Assembly (NCBI GenBank): GCA_964551995.1 | Contig: CAZKFD010000011.1 | Coordinates: 1 to 64,000 of the forward strand | Origin: DATKJS01 sp964551995 | Lineage (GTDB): Bacteria > Acidobacteriota > Aminicenantia > Aminicenantales > Saccharicenantaceae | DNA: 64,000 nt | Reading direction: 5' to 3' | Part shown: one piece after another, positions 33,031-42,087 of the stretch | Layout of the letters: each line of letters starts with the position of its first letter | Position numbering within the stretch: position 1 is the first letter of the stretch | Program-made: the position numbers and the translations under genes | The notes under the pieces: model-generated | The model's input: only the letters and a program-made list of their open reading frames with translations | Database searches by the model: none | Told to the model about the DNA's origin: nothing

Positions 33031-33073
33031 GGCAGCCCCGGCCCGGCCGAGGGCCGTGCGCGGGCCTTTATCC

Positions 33074-33445
33074 TCAACGCCTTTCGGGCAGGATCTCCAG
33101 CCAGTACCCGTCCGGGTCCTCGATGAAATAGATCCCCATCCCCGGGTTCTCGTAGCAGACGACGCCCATCTCTTTGTGCTTTGCGTGCGCGGCCTCGAAG
33201 TCGTCCACCGTGAAGGCCAGATGGATCTCGTTGTCACCGAGATCGTAGGGCTTCTTGCGGTCGCGAAGCCAGGTCAGCTCGAGCCGGTGCGGCGTCCGCC
33301 CGTCCCCGAGGAAGGCGAGGACGAAGCTCCCGTCCGGCGGGCTGTGACGGCGGACCTCCTTGAGTCCGAGGGCGGACGTGTAAAACGCGAGGCTCTTTTT
33401 GAGGTCCAGGACGTTGATGTTGTTGTGGGCGAATGTGAATGTCAT
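33074..33445 (-). CDS. Glyoxalase / VOC-superfamily metalloenzyme (GloA-like)
   Basis: 123 residues, two beta-alpha-beta-beta-beta modules. Likely metal ligands by position are His7 (FAHNNINV), Glu in HRLELTW, His in NEIHLAFTV and Glu in YWLEILPER. This is the pattern of single-domain lactoylglutathione lyases, which detoxify methylglyoxal, although many VOC proteins act on other substrates. It is convergent with the GWxTD/epimerase frame. The start (ATG at 33445) has GAGGAG within 12 bases on the minus strand. Confidence 0.82.
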   Translation of the reverse strand: MTFTFAHNNINVLDLKKSLAFYTSALGLKEVRRHSPPDGSFVLAFLGDGRTPHRLELTWLRDRKKPYDLGDNEIHLAFTVDDFEAAHAKHKEMGVVCYENPGMGIYFIEDPDGYWLEILPERR

Positions 33446-33522
33446 GGCGTCTCCTCGTTCCAGGATAATCGAAAGTCCTGCTCCGTGTCGAGGCTCCGGC
33501 GCTCGGGCGCCGCCGGCGTCCT

Positions 33523-34269
33523 TCAGCGGAGCGCCCGGGTGACGAAGGCCTCGACCAGGGCCGCGACGAGAAGCAGGGGCAGAACGACGAGGACGAACGA
33601 CCTCGCGGCATCGCCCGCGAAATCCGCGGGGCCGGGTTCGGTGCGGCCGGCGTGGTCTTTAAGAAAACCCGCGGCCGGCGGCTCGCCTCCCCGCGCACGC
33701 GCTTTTTTCCTTTTCCTTATGGCCGAAAGGAGCCATCGGCCGGCGCACAGAGATAAATAGATTCCGACGCTAGCCGCGTAGAGAACGGCCGGGAGCTCGA
33801 AGACGGCGTGCGGCGCGACGCTCCTCAGGAAAAGAAGCGGGACATCGAAGCCCCTCCGTTTCGACACCGAGGCCAGGAGCCCCAGGGCCGCGCCGTTGGC
33901 GAGGGGGTCGATGACGGGAAGGCAGGCAAACGGAACGGTCCCGGCCGCGACGGCGAGGGCCGTGGCACGGGCATTGTGATAGAAGAGCTCCAGGGCCATC
34001 TTGGGCGCCGGGGCGCCGATCGAGACGTCCTGCAATGACTTCATGACGTACGCCAGCCCCCGCCTCTCGAGATCGGGACGGAGCATGAAAACGGCGAAGC
34101 CGAGAATAAAGCCGATCCCGAACGCTCGGGCCGCGGCCTTGAAATACTTCCTGTAATGAGCTTTCCACATCGCCCCTTCTCGCCCGTAGAAACCGCGGAG
34201 GCGGTCCGCCAACCGCCTGGCGAGCGGATCTCTCCGCCCAGACATGGCTCCGGGTTCGAGGCCGTTCAC
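33523..34269 (-). CDS. SpoIIM / DUF95 family membrane protein
   Basis: 248 residues from a GTG ending at 34269, chosen because AAGGAGG lies four bases upstream on the minus strand; ATG at 34245 is possible. Several membrane spans: AAARAFGIGFILGFAVFML, ATALAVAAGTVPFACLPVID, PHAVFELPAVLYAASVGIYL and SFVLVVLPLLLVAALVEAFV. The conserved GxxxPHAxxE element (RSVAPHAVFELPA) identifies the SpoIIM family, which in non-sporulating bacteria is a membrane protein of uncertain role, often near RDD or MoxR genes. Neither is present here. Confidence 0.82.
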   Translation of the reverse strand: MNGLEPGAMSGRRDPLARRLADRLRGFYGREGAMWKAHYRKYFKAAARAFGIGFILGFAVFMLRPDLERRGLAYVMKSLQDVSIGAPAPKMALELFYHNARATALAVAAGTVPFACLPVIDPLANGAALGLLASVSKRRGFDVPLLFLRSVAPHAVFELPAVLYAASVGIYLSLCAGRWLLSAIRKRKKARARGGEPPAAGFLKDHAGRTEPGPADFAGDAARSFVLVVLPLLLVAALVEAFVTRALR

Positions 34270-34339
34270 CGGACCTCCTTATTCCTCATCGGGATTATTT
34301 CACGGAGCCCGGAAGGATGTCAAAACCGGGCCTCCCCGC

Positions 34340-35746
34340 CTACGCGGAGTGCCCGCCGACGAGCTCGTGCTCGATCCGCTCGAGGGTCTTGCCCTTGGTC
34401 TCGGTAAGCCTGGCCCGGATGAAGAGGAAGCCCAGGACGCTGATCCCGGCGTAGATCCAGAACGTTCCCGCCGGCCCGAGGCCCCGGTTGAGGTGGGGGA
34501 AGGTGAAGGTCAGGACGAAGCAGGCCGACCAGAGAGAGAACGTTGAAACCGACATGGCCGCTCCCCGGATACGGTTCGGGAAGATTTCCGAGAGCAGGAC
34601 CCACGTGACCGGGGCGAGCGAGAGGGCATAGAGAGCCATGGAGAGGACGACGAGGAGGAGAAGATGCGGGCCTCGGCTGTGGACGGCATAGCCCGCGCCG
34701 ACGAGCCCGAAGGTCGCGGCCAGCCCTGCCGACCCGGCCATCATCAGCGGCTTGCGGCCCAGCCGGTCCACGAGCCGGATGGCCACAAGAGTGAAGACGA
34801 GGTTGACGGCGCCGGTGACGACGATGTTGAAGAGAATGTCGCTCACGCCGTAGCCGGCGGCCGAGAAGATCTCTTCGGCGTAATAAAAAATGACGTTGAT
34901 GCCGCACCACTGCTGGTAGACGGCCAAGACGACCCCGATGAGGAGGACGCGGAATATGCCCGGCTCCACCAGGGTCCGGAAGCGCACCTTCTGGATGTCG
35001 GGTGCGGCCAGCGTCTCGCGGATCTCCGCCAGGGCTCTCTCCGCGAACGCCGCGCCGCCGACACGGGCGAGGACCTTCCCGGCGGCGGGGCCGCGGCCGT
35101 TCTTGACGAGCCAGCGCGGGCTTTCCGGGACGGTGAACATGAGGATGAAGAATATAAAGGCCGGCACGGCTTCGGCGCCGAACATCCAGCGCCACCCGAC
35201 TTGCCCGTTCCAGGAGTTGAGGATGTCGGCCGCGGAGGCGCGCGCCGGGATCGGCCTGGCGATGAGCCAATTCGCGAGCTGCGCCGCCAGGATGCCGATG
35301 ACGATCGTCAACTGGTTTACCGAGACGAACTTGCCGCGGACCTCGGCCGGCGAGATCTCAGCGATGTACATGGGTGAGAGGTTCGAAGCGAGCCCGATGG
35401 CGACCCCTCCGAGGAGCCGGTTGGCGACGAAAAATCCGAAATCGGGCGCCAGGGCGGTCAGGACGCCGGTCGCGGTGAATAGAAAGGCGGCCAAGCCGAG
35501 CAGTCTTTTGCGCCCGAACCTGTCGCTGAGGACGCCCGAAACGAGAGACCCGGCGAGACACCCGACCAGGGCGCTGCTCATCGCCCAGCCGATCTCCGAT
35601 GGGGTCGTCAGCCCGAAAAACCGTTCGTAGAAAGGCTTGGCGCCGCCGATGACCACCCAATCATAGCCGAAGAGGAGGCCGCCCATGGCCGAGACAAGGG
35701 TTACGCGCCAGATATACCCCATGTTGCAAGCGGGCCGGTCGTCCAT
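34340..35746 (-). CDS. Sugar-porter MFS transporter (XylE/GalP-like)
   Basis: 468 residues, 12 spans. Sugar-porter signatures are intact: SDRFGRKRLLGL after span 2, NLSPMYIAEISPAEVRGKFV, PESPRWL before the central loop, QQWCGINVIFYYAEEIFSAA in span 7, VDRLGRKPLMM, and KGKTLERIEHE near the end. These proton-sugar symporters carry xylose, arabinose, galactose or glucose. It is a plausible route for the arabinose released by the GH127/GH51 enzymes 15-20 kb away, though the gene is not in that operon. It diverges from the hydroxyproline dehydratase operon. Confidence 0.88.
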   Translation of the reverse strand: MDDRPACNMGYIWRVTLVSAMGGLLFGYDWVVIGGAKPFYERFFGLTTPSEIGWAMSSALVGCLAGSLVSGVLSDRFGRKRLLGLAAFLFTATGVLTALAPDFGFFVANRLLGGVAIGLASNLSPMYIAEISPAEVRGKFVSVNQLTIVIGILAAQLANWLIARPIPARASAADILNSWNGQVGWRWMFGAEAVPAFIFFILMFTVPESPRWLVKNGRGPAAGKVLARVGGAAFAERALAEIRETLAAPDIQKVRFRTLVEPGIFRVLLIGVVLAVYQQWCGINVIFYYAEEIFSAAGYGVSDILFNIVVTGAVNLVFTLVAIRLVDRLGRKPLMMAGSAGLAATFGLVGAGYAVHSRGPHLLLLVVLSMALYALSLAPVTWVLLSEIFPNRIRGAAMSVSTFSLWSACFVLTFTFPHLNRGLGPAGTFWIYAGISVLGFLFIRARLTETKGKTLERIEHELVGGHSA

Positions 35747-35960
35747 CGCGTCTCCGGAAGGGGATTTTTACACCAAACCGGGCGAGAGGGGAAGCGAAAA
35801 GACGGTCCCGGACGCGCCGCCCCTCATTGACTTCGGCGGGGGCGCGGGCATGCCATCCGGGAGAATTCAGACAGGAGGCGGATGCGCAGATAACTGAGAT
35901 AATCCGGCCGTGAGGCCGCTTCGTCCCCTGAAAAAAGCCCGTATTGAGAAAAGATTTTGC

Positions 35961-35995
35961 TTGACTTGATGGCTGATATCTGATATATTAGATAT
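35961..35995 (+). promoter_or_regulatory. Promoter and operator-like repeat of the glycyl-radical operon
   Basis: TTGACT at 35961-35966, 17-base spacer, TATATT at 35984-35989. An inverted repeat, ATATCT (35976-35981) and AGATAT (35990-35995) around GATATATT, overlaps the -10. The AT-rich block stands out strongly in this GC-rich region and looks like a regulator site that would block polymerase. Confidence 0.65.
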
Positions 35996-36025
35996 GGAAG
36001 TAGATGGGGTTTTCCGGGTAAGGTC

Positions 36026-36946
36026 ATGCCTGAAGCCACGGCGCGCGGATGGGTTTTCGACGTCAGGCGGTACTCCATCCACGACGGCCCGGGCATCCGG
36101 ACTGCTGTCTTTCTCAAAGGCTGCCCGTTGAACTGCCTCTGGTGCCATAACCCTGAGGGGATAGCCCGAGGGCCCGAGCTCATGCACTGGCCGTCCCGCT
36201 GTGTCCGTTGTTACTCCTGCATCGCTGCCTGTCCCCTTGGGGCAGTTTCCAAAGATCCGTCCGGGGCCGTTGTCGTTGACAAAGGCAAATGCGATCTTTG
36301 CGGCCGATGCGCCTCGGCCTGCCTGTACGATGCCATGCAGGTCGTCGGCTTCAGGGCGGCCGTCGGTGACCTCGTCAGGGAGATCGAAAAAGACCGTATC
36401 TTCTATGAGCAGTCCGGTGGGGGTGCCACTTTCACCGGCGGGGACCCGCTGGCGCAGCCGGAGTTCCTTGAGGAGGCCCTGGACGCGCTCCGGGACAGGG
36501 GCATCCATACGGCCGTCGATACGTCCGGCTTTTCCCTGAACGGGGTCCTGGACCGGATCGCGGCGAAGACCGGCCTCCTTCTCTACGACCTGAAGCTCAT
36601 CGACGACGCGCGGCACAAGGGTTTCACCGGCGTGTCGAACGTCCCGATCCTGGAGAACCTGAAAAGACTGGCCGCCGGCCCGGCAGACATCTGGATCCGG
36701 ATCCCCCTCATCGCGGGCGTCAACGATGACGACGAAAACATCACGGGCACGATCGCCTTTCTCAGGTCCCTCAAGACGATCCGGACCGTCGGGCTGCTGC
36801 CTTACCATTCGGGCGGCATGGACAAGGCCCGCCGGCTCGGCATCGATTCCCGCTTCAGAACTTTCGCGGCGCCGACGGAGGAGAGGCTGGACGCCATCGA
36901 GACGGCCTTCCGCGCTGCCGGCTTCGACACGAGAAGAGGAGGATGA
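36026..36946 (+). CDS. Glycyl-radical enzyme activating protein (radical SAM activase)
   Basis: 306 residues. Radical SAM cysteines C33, C37 and C40 (FLKGCPLNCLWCHNPEG) are followed by two ferredoxin-type clusters: C59, C62, C65, C69 (CVRCYSCIAACP) and C89, C92, C95, C99 (CDLCGRCASACL). FTGGDPLAQPEFLEEAL and the DxKxxD segment (LYDLKLIDDARH) are typical. It makes the 5'-deoxyadenosyl radical that abstracts hydrogen from the glycine of its partner. The stop overlaps the start of the glycyl-radical enzyme, so the pairing is direct. It is specific to the downstream dehydratase by context. Confidence 0.93.
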   Translation: MPEATARGWVFDVRRYSIHDGPGIRTAVFLKGCPLNCLWCHNPEGIARGPELMHWPSRCVRCYSCIAACPLGAVSKDPSGAVVVDKGKCDLCGRCASACLYDAMQVVGFRAAVGDLVREIEKDRIFYEQSGGGATFTGGDPLAQPEFLEEALDALRDRGIHTAVDTSGFSLNGVLDRIAAKTGLLLYDLKLIDDARHKGFTGVSNVPILENLKRLAAGPADIWIRIPLIAGVNDDDENITGTIAFLRSLKTIRTVGLLPYHSGGMDKARRLGIDSRFRTFAAPTEERLDAIETAFRAAGFDTRRGG

Positions 36947-39312
36947 GCATGAACGAACGGATCAAGCGCCTGAGGCAGCAGTCGCTCGAGGCGCGTCCGA
37001 CGATCAGCGTCGAGCGCGCGAAGCTCATGACTGAATTTTACAAGTCGCCCGAGGCCCGGAGCGTCTCACCGGCCATGCGGCACGCTCTGGCCTTCAAGTT
37101 CCTCATGGAAAAGAAGGCGGTCTGCTTCAATGACGGCGAGCTCATCGTCGGCGAGCGCGGCCCGGCGCCCAAGGCGACGCCGACCTATCCCGAGGTCTGC
37201 ATCCATTCTCTGCAGGATCTTCAGTATCTCAACGACCGGAAGAAGACCGCTTTCGCCTCGGACGCGGAGACGCGGACAATCTACGCCGAAGAAATCATCC
37301 CTTTCTGGCATAGCCAGTCGCAGCGCGAGCGGATCTTCGCTGCCATGACTCCGGAATGGATCGACGCCTACGAGGCCGGCGTCTTTACGGAGTTCATGGA
37401 GCAGCGCGCGCCCGGCCACACGGTCCTCGGGGACAAGATCTACAAGAAGGGGCTGGGCGACATCCAGGAGGATATCTGGGAGGCCCTCTCGCGGCTCGAT
37501 TTCGCCAACGATGCCGAGGCCTACGACAAGCGGGAGGAGCTCGAAGCGATGTCCGTCGCCGCGGAGGCGGTCATGATCTACGCCCGGCGCCACGCCGCCA
37601 AGGCCCGCGAGCTGGCGGCCGCGGAGAAGGACCCCGCGCGCCGGAAGGAGCTCGAGCGGATCGCCGCGGTCTGCGATTGGGTCCCGACCCACGCCCCGCG
37701 GGACTTCTGGGAAGCGCTGCAGGCCTACTGGTTCGTCCACCTGGGCGTTATCACCGAATACAACACCTGGGATTCCTTCAATCCGGGGCGGCTCGACCAA
37801 CATCTCTGGCCCTTCTACGAGAAAGGCCTCGCCGACGGGACGCTGACCAGGGACTCAGCTCGGGAGCTCCTCCAGGCCTTCTGGGTCAAGTTCAACAACC
37901 AGCCTGCTCCGCCGAAAGTCGGGGTCACGGCCGAGGAGAGCGGGACGTACACGGACTTCGCCCTCATCAACCTCGGGGGTCTCAAGGAGGACGGGTCGGA
38001 CGCGGTCAACGAGCTGTCCTACCTCATCCTCGACGTTATCGAGGAGATGCGCATCCTCCAGCCGAGCTCCATGGCTCAGATCAGCGCCAAGGGGCCGGAC
38101 GCGTTTCTGCTCCGGGCCCTGCGCATCGTCAAGACCGGCTTCGGCCAGCCGTCGATCTTCAACACGGACGCCATCGTCCAGGAGCTCGTCCGCCAGGGGA
38201 AAAGCGTCGCCGACGCGCGCAACGGCGGGGCGAGCGGCTGCGTCGAAGCGGGCGCCTTTGGAAAGGAAGCCTACATCCTGACTGGATATTTCAACCTGGC
38301 CAAGGTCTTCGAGATCACGCTCCACGACGGCGTCGACCCGCGCACGGGCAAGACGATCGGGGCCAGGACCGGAGACCCCGAGTCCTTCCGGACGTTCGAC
38401 GAGCTCTTCGAGGCCTTCCGGGAGCAGATCCGCCACTTTATCGACATCAAGGTCCGCGGCAGCAACGTCATCGAGAGGCTTTACGCGAAGTACCTGCCGG
38501 CGCCGTTCCTGTCCGTGCTCATCGACGACTGCGTTCGGAACGGCAAGGATTACCATGCGGGGGGCGCCCGCTACAACACGAATTACATCCAGGGCGTGGG
38601 CATGGGAACGATCACCGACACCCTGAGCGCCATCCGGTACAACGTCTTCGACCACGGGCACTTCACGATGAGCGAGCTCGTCCGGGCCCTCGAGCGGAAC
38701 TTCGAGGGTTACGAAGCCCTGCGTCAGCGCGTCCTCAACCGGACGCCGAAGTTCGGCAACGACGACGATTACGCCGACGGGCTGATGAAGCGGGTTTTCG
38801 AAGCCTACTTCGATGCCGTGGACGGGCGTCCGACGCCGCGCGGCGGAACGTACCGGATCAATCTTCTGCCGACCACGGTCCACGTCTACTTCGGCAAGGT
38901 CACCGGGGCCACGGCGGATGGGAGGAAGGCCGGCGACGCGGTCTCCGAAGGCGTTTCTCCGGTCCAGGGGGCGGATCGCAGGGGCCCGACGGCGGTCATC
39001 AAGTCCCTGGGGAAGATGGACCACGTCCGGACGGGCGGAACGCTCCTCAACCAGAAATTCACGCCCCAGCTCCTGGCCGACGACACCGGGCTCCGGGGGG
39101 TCAAAGACCTCGTCCGGTCCTACTTCCGCCTGATGGGCCACCACATCCAGTTCAACGTAGTCACCGCCGACACCCTGCGGGAGGCGCAGAAGCACCCCGA
39201 GAAATACCGCGACCTCGTGGTGCGCGTCGCCGGGTACAGCGACTACTTCGTCGACTGCAGCACCGAGCTCCAGAACGAGATCATCCGGCGCACCGAGCAC
39301 CAGGGATTTTAG
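36943..39312 (+). CDS. hypD: Glycyl-radical enzyme, trans-4-hydroxy-L-proline dehydratase type (HypD)
   Basis: 789 residues, the same length I recall for Clostridioides difficile HypD. The glycyl-radical site is RVAGYSDYF with Gly764; the thiyl-radical Cys433 and Glu435 lie in GGASGCVEAGAFGKEA. Residues known from the HypD structure are all present one position earlier: Phe151 and His159 (EFMEQRAPGH), Asp277, Ser333, Asp338 and Phe339 (ESGTYTDF), Tyr449, and the LPTT threonine. HypD removes water from hydroxyproline to give pyrroline-5-carboxylate, normally reduced by ProC; no proC lies in the window. The activase gene overlaps the start (ATGA). Other dehydratases (diols, choline lyase) lack this residue set. 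The comparison is from memory, not an alignment run. Confidence 0.88.
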   Translation: MSMNERIKRLRQQSLEARPTISVERAKLMTEFYKSPEARSVSPAMRHALAFKFLMEKKAVCFNDGELIVGERGPAPKATPTYPEVCIHSLQDLQYLNDRKKTAFASDAETRTIYAEEIIPFWHSQSQRERIFAAMTPEWIDAYEAGVFTEFMEQRAPGHTVLGDKIYKKGLGDIQEDIWEALSRLDFANDAEAYDKREELEAMSVAAEAVMIYARRHAAKARELAAAEKDPARRKELERIAAVCDWVPTHAPRDFWEALQAYWFVHLGVITEYNTWDSFNPGRLDQHLWPFYEKGLADGTLTRDSARELLQAFWVKFNNQPAPPKVGVTAEESGTYTDFALINLGGLKEDGSDAVNELSYLILDVIEEMRILQPSSMAQISAKGPDAFLLRALRIVKTGFGQPSIFNTDAIVQELVRQGKSVADARNGGASGCVEAGAFGKEAYILTGYFNLAKVFEITLHDGVDPRTGKTIGARTGDPESFRTFDELFEAFREQIRHFIDIKVRGSNVIERLYAKYLPAPFLSVLIDDCVRNGKDYHAGGARYNTNYIQGVGMGTITDTLSAIRYNVFDHGHFTMSELVRALERNFEGYEALRQRVLNRTPKFGNDDDYADGLMKRVFEAYFDAVDGRPTPRGGTYRINLLPTTVHVYFGKVTGATADGRKAGDAVSEGVSPVQGADRRGPTAVIKSLGKMDHVRTGGTLLNQKFTPQLLADDTGLRGVKDLVRSYFRLMGHHIQFNVVTADTLREAQKHPEKYRDLVVRVAGYSDYFVDCSTELQNEIIRRTEHQGF

Positions 39313-39419
39313 TTAGATGGAATAGGGGATATCTCCGGAGGGGGCTGTCCCCTGTCTCGAAGAGGACAATTCCCCGCCGCCGGAAGGCAGCTTCTCTCGT
39401 TGTCTCCGTTCCGGACCCC

Positions 39420-39848
39420 CTACCGGACGAGCCGGGCATCGAGCAGGATACGGACTCCGGTCAGGGCCCGGGACAACGGGCAGTTGGCCTTGGCCTCGTC
39501 CGCCGCTTGAAGAAACCCCGTTTCCGAAGCGCCCGGAACCTCCGCCCGGGTCCGGAGAGTGATGGATGTAATCCTGAACCCCGCTTCGGCTTTTTCGATC
39601 AAGACCTCGGCCGTTGTTTCGATCTTGCGCGGCGGCGTGGCTTTCGACCCGAGGACGCCGGCCAGGGCCATGGAAAAACAGCCCGCGTGGGCGGCGCCGA
39701 CGAGCTCCTCTGGATTGGTCCCCGCGCCGCTCTCGAAGCGCGAGGAGAACGAATAGGGAGCTTCGAGGAGACCCGTTCCGAGCTTCACGACGCCCTTCCC
39801 CTCCCTGATGGATCCTTCCCAAACCGCGATGGCCTTGCGAACGGGCAT
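39420..39848 (-). CDS. OsmC-family peroxiredoxin
   Basis: 142 residues from the ATG ending at 39848, which has AGGAGG six bases upstream (the upstream in-frame start at 39863 lacks one). The two redox cysteines are in GAAHAGCFSMAL and KANCPLSRAL, as in OsmC/OhrA peroxidases that detoxify organic hydroperoxides. The N-terminal WEGSIREGKGVVKLGTG matches OsmC more closely than Ohr. It is convergent with hypD; sensitivity of glycyl-radical enzymes to oxygen makes the pairing sensible, but they are not in one operon. Confidence 0.87.
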   Translation of the reverse strand: MPVRKAIAVWEGSIREGKGVVKLGTGLLEAPYSFSSRFESGAGTNPEELVGAAHAGCFSMALAGVLGSKATPPRKIETTAEVLIEKAEAGFRITSITLRTRAEVPGASETGFLQAADEAKANCPLSRALTGVRILLDARLVR

Positions 39849-40068
39849 GGCAACCTCCTGCATGTGAAAATCCTCCGGTCGGGCCGAAGCCCGAGCGGCT
39901 GCCGGGATCTGAACGGCAATAAACGTGCCATATTTTCGGCCGCTCCCCCGCCTTGCGTCCGGTTGCCGGGGTCTCGATGGCCCGGGTTTTGTCCCGCGGC
40001 CCTGGAACTCGTCCTCCCGGATGAGACGCGGACGGCCCGGCCGGCGCCCGGGGCCGCCCTTCGCCCGG

Positions 40069-41946
40069 TCACCGGACCCTCACGGGCAAAGCGAGGTGCG
40101 ACGCGTGCGCCTTCGAGCGGAAGACGCGCTGGATCGCCGCCCGGTAGTCCGATGCCTTCGCCAGGAAGATGTTCTCGACGAACGTCTGGGGGTTCCGGTC
40201 GATGAGCGGGAACCAGGTGCTCTGGACCTGGACCATGATCCTGTGGCCCTTGAGGAAGCAATGGTCGGTCCCGTGGAGGTCGATCGTGAAGTCCGTGACG
40301 GCGCCCGGGACGAGCGGTTCCGGCTTCTCGAAGCTCGTCCGGAAGCGGCCGCGGAAGACCTCGTCGGCGATGATCAGCTGGTAGCCTCCCATGGACGGGT
40401 CTGGAGGATAATCCTCCGGATAGACGTCGATCAGCTTGACGATCCAGTCGCTGTCGGTCCCCGTCGTCGAGGCGAACAGGCAGGCGAGGATCTGGCCGGT
40501 TACGGTCACATCATCGGCGAGCGGACCGGTCTCCCAGCTCAGGACGTCCGGACGCAGATGGGCGAACCGCTGGTCGCCGACGAGCCAGGTCGCCCAGCCC
40601 GAGCCCCGGGGATCGTAAGTCGGTTCGATGGGGCGCGGGCGGTACGGCACGGGATGCTCCGGGTCGGAAATGTAGCTGTCAAACGCCCGGCTCTCGTCGC
40701 CTTCCGAGGGGGCTTCGAACGACAGTTGCCCGTCTCCGCGGAAATAGAGGCTCCGGCTCTCGGTCAGGTCCGTGGGCGGCCACCGGTCGTACCGTTGCCA
40801 GGTATTAGACCCCGTCTCGAACGTGACCGCCTCGCGCACGTCCCAGCCGCCTTTGCCCTTCAGGTAGTGGGCGAAGAACGGCGCCTGGATCTTCTCGCGG
40901 AAATATTTGGCCGTCTTCGCGCCGAACCTGATCCGGCCCAGGGAGCTCCCGTCTCCCCGCATCCAGCCGCCGTGGTTCCACGGCCCGGCGACAAAAAAGT
41001 TCATGCCGTCCCGGTCCAGGGGCTCGAGGGTCTCGTAGATCTTCTGCGGGCCGTAGAAATCCTCCTGGTCCCACCAGCCAGCGACGTCGAGGGTGGGCAC
41101 CGTCACCCGGGTCAGATAGGGGGCCATGGCTTGGGTGCGCCAAAACGCGTCGTAGTTCGGATGGGCGACGAAATCGTTCCAGCTCGGGATCCTGCCGAAG
41201 AGGTATTCCATGTTCACGTTCGAGAGCGGCCCGAGCCGGAGGTACCACTCGAACGTGTCATAACGGTCGAAATGGAAGTTTGTGTTCTCCTTGGATGTCT
41301 CCATCATGGCTGCGTATTCGAAGCCGTAGCTCAGGCGGAAAGCGCCGTTGTGATGGAAGTCGTCCCCCAGGTACATGTCCGCCGGGGAAGCTTGCGGTGA
41401 GACGGCCTTCACGGCCGGATGCGGGTCAATCATGGCCATGGCCGTCAGCCACCCCCCGTAGGATACGCCCATCAGCCCCACGCGCCCGCTGTTGTGCGGG
41501 ATGTTCTTGACCAGCCAGTCGACGGTGTCGTAGGCGTCCGTGCTTTCGTCGATCGCCCGGGGGTCGGTCCGGTCGCGGGGCGGGCGCTGCATGACGAAGC
41601 GGCCCTCCGATCGGTACCGGCCGCGGATGTCCTGGAAGACGAAGATGTAGCCCTCCCGTACGAACTCCCGGTAGGACTCGGTCGTCAGGAGTGCCGCCGA
41701 TTCGGGCGCGCCGTACGGCGTCCGCATCAAAAGGAACGGCAGCGGGGGCGAGGCTTTCTTTGGCACGAAGATGACCGTGAAAAGCCTGACCCCGTCGCGC
41801 ATCGGGATCATGGCCCGGGTGATCGTAAATTCGGGCGCGCCTGCGGGGCGCGAACAGGACGGGGCCAAAAGGACGAGGCCCGCCAGCGCGGCCGCGAAAA
41901 ACGGGCGGAGCGGGATCGCGATCGTTTTCGGCGAGAGACATTTCAT
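40069..41946 (-). CDS. CocE/NonD-type alpha/beta hydrolase lipoprotein (X-Pro dipeptidyl peptidase family S15)
   Basis: 625 residues from the ATG ending at 41946; a lipobox LLAPSC follows a hydrophobic leader. The catalytic Ser is in LMGVSYGGWLTAM, the Asp in VTVPTLDVAGWWDQEDFYG and the His in GPWNHGGWMRGDGS, the standard order of the S15 alpha/beta fold; a C-terminal jelly-roll (VTDFTIDLHGTDHCFLKGHR) follows. Members include X-prolyl dipeptidyl peptidases, cocaine esterase and glutaryl-7-ACA acylase. With hydroxyproline dehydratase nearby, cleavage of proline-rich peptides at the cell surface is attractive but unproven. Confidence 0.85.
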   Translation of the reverse strand: MKCLSPKTIAIPLRPFFAAALAGLVLLAPSCSRPAGAPEFTITRAMIPMRDGVRLFTVIFVPKKASPPLPFLLMRTPYGAPESAALLTTESYREFVREGYIFVFQDIRGRYRSEGRFVMQRPPRDRTDPRAIDESTDAYDTVDWLVKNIPHNSGRVGLMGVSYGGWLTAMAMIDPHPAVKAVSPQASPADMYLGDDFHHNGAFRLSYGFEYAAMMETSKENTNFHFDRYDTFEWYLRLGPLSNVNMEYLFGRIPSWNDFVAHPNYDAFWRTQAMAPYLTRVTVPTLDVAGWWDQEDFYGPQKIYETLEPLDRDGMNFFVAGPWNHGGWMRGDGSSLGRIRFGAKTAKYFREKIQAPFFAHYLKGKGGWDVREAVTFETGSNTWQRYDRWPPTDLTESRSLYFRGDGQLSFEAPSEGDESRAFDSYISDPEHPVPYRPRPIEPTYDPRGSGWATWLVGDQRFAHLRPDVLSWETGPLADDVTVTGQILACLFASTTGTDSDWIVKLIDVYPEDYPPDPSMGGYQLIIADEVFRGRFRTSFEKPEPLVPGAVTDFTIDLHGTDHCFLKGHRIMVQVQSTWFPLIDRNPQTFVENIFLAKASDYRAAIQRVFRSKAHASHLALPVRVR

Positions 41947-42087
41947 GATGGACTCCCGGCTTTCGGATTTGGAAAGATGATATCCCCGCACGGTCGGGGC
42001 CGTCAATGCTGATCGTTGACGCCGGCGGCTTCAATGGCGGATACTGCTTGTGAACGTCGGCATTTTCCCGTCCAAAAGGAGGCGCTC

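Noticed and set aside
29899..33237. 1,112-codon minus-strand frame opposite the GWxTD/epimerase gene
   Set aside because: Arginine/aspartate-rich low-complexity translation with no domain; it is the complement of a well-supported protein.
36943..39312. Alternative call of pyruvate formate-lyase or glycerol dehydratase for the glycyl-radical enzyme
   Set aside because: There is no adjacent Cys-Cys pair as in PFL, and the Phe/His/Ser/Asp/Tyr set matches HypD rather than diol dehydratases.
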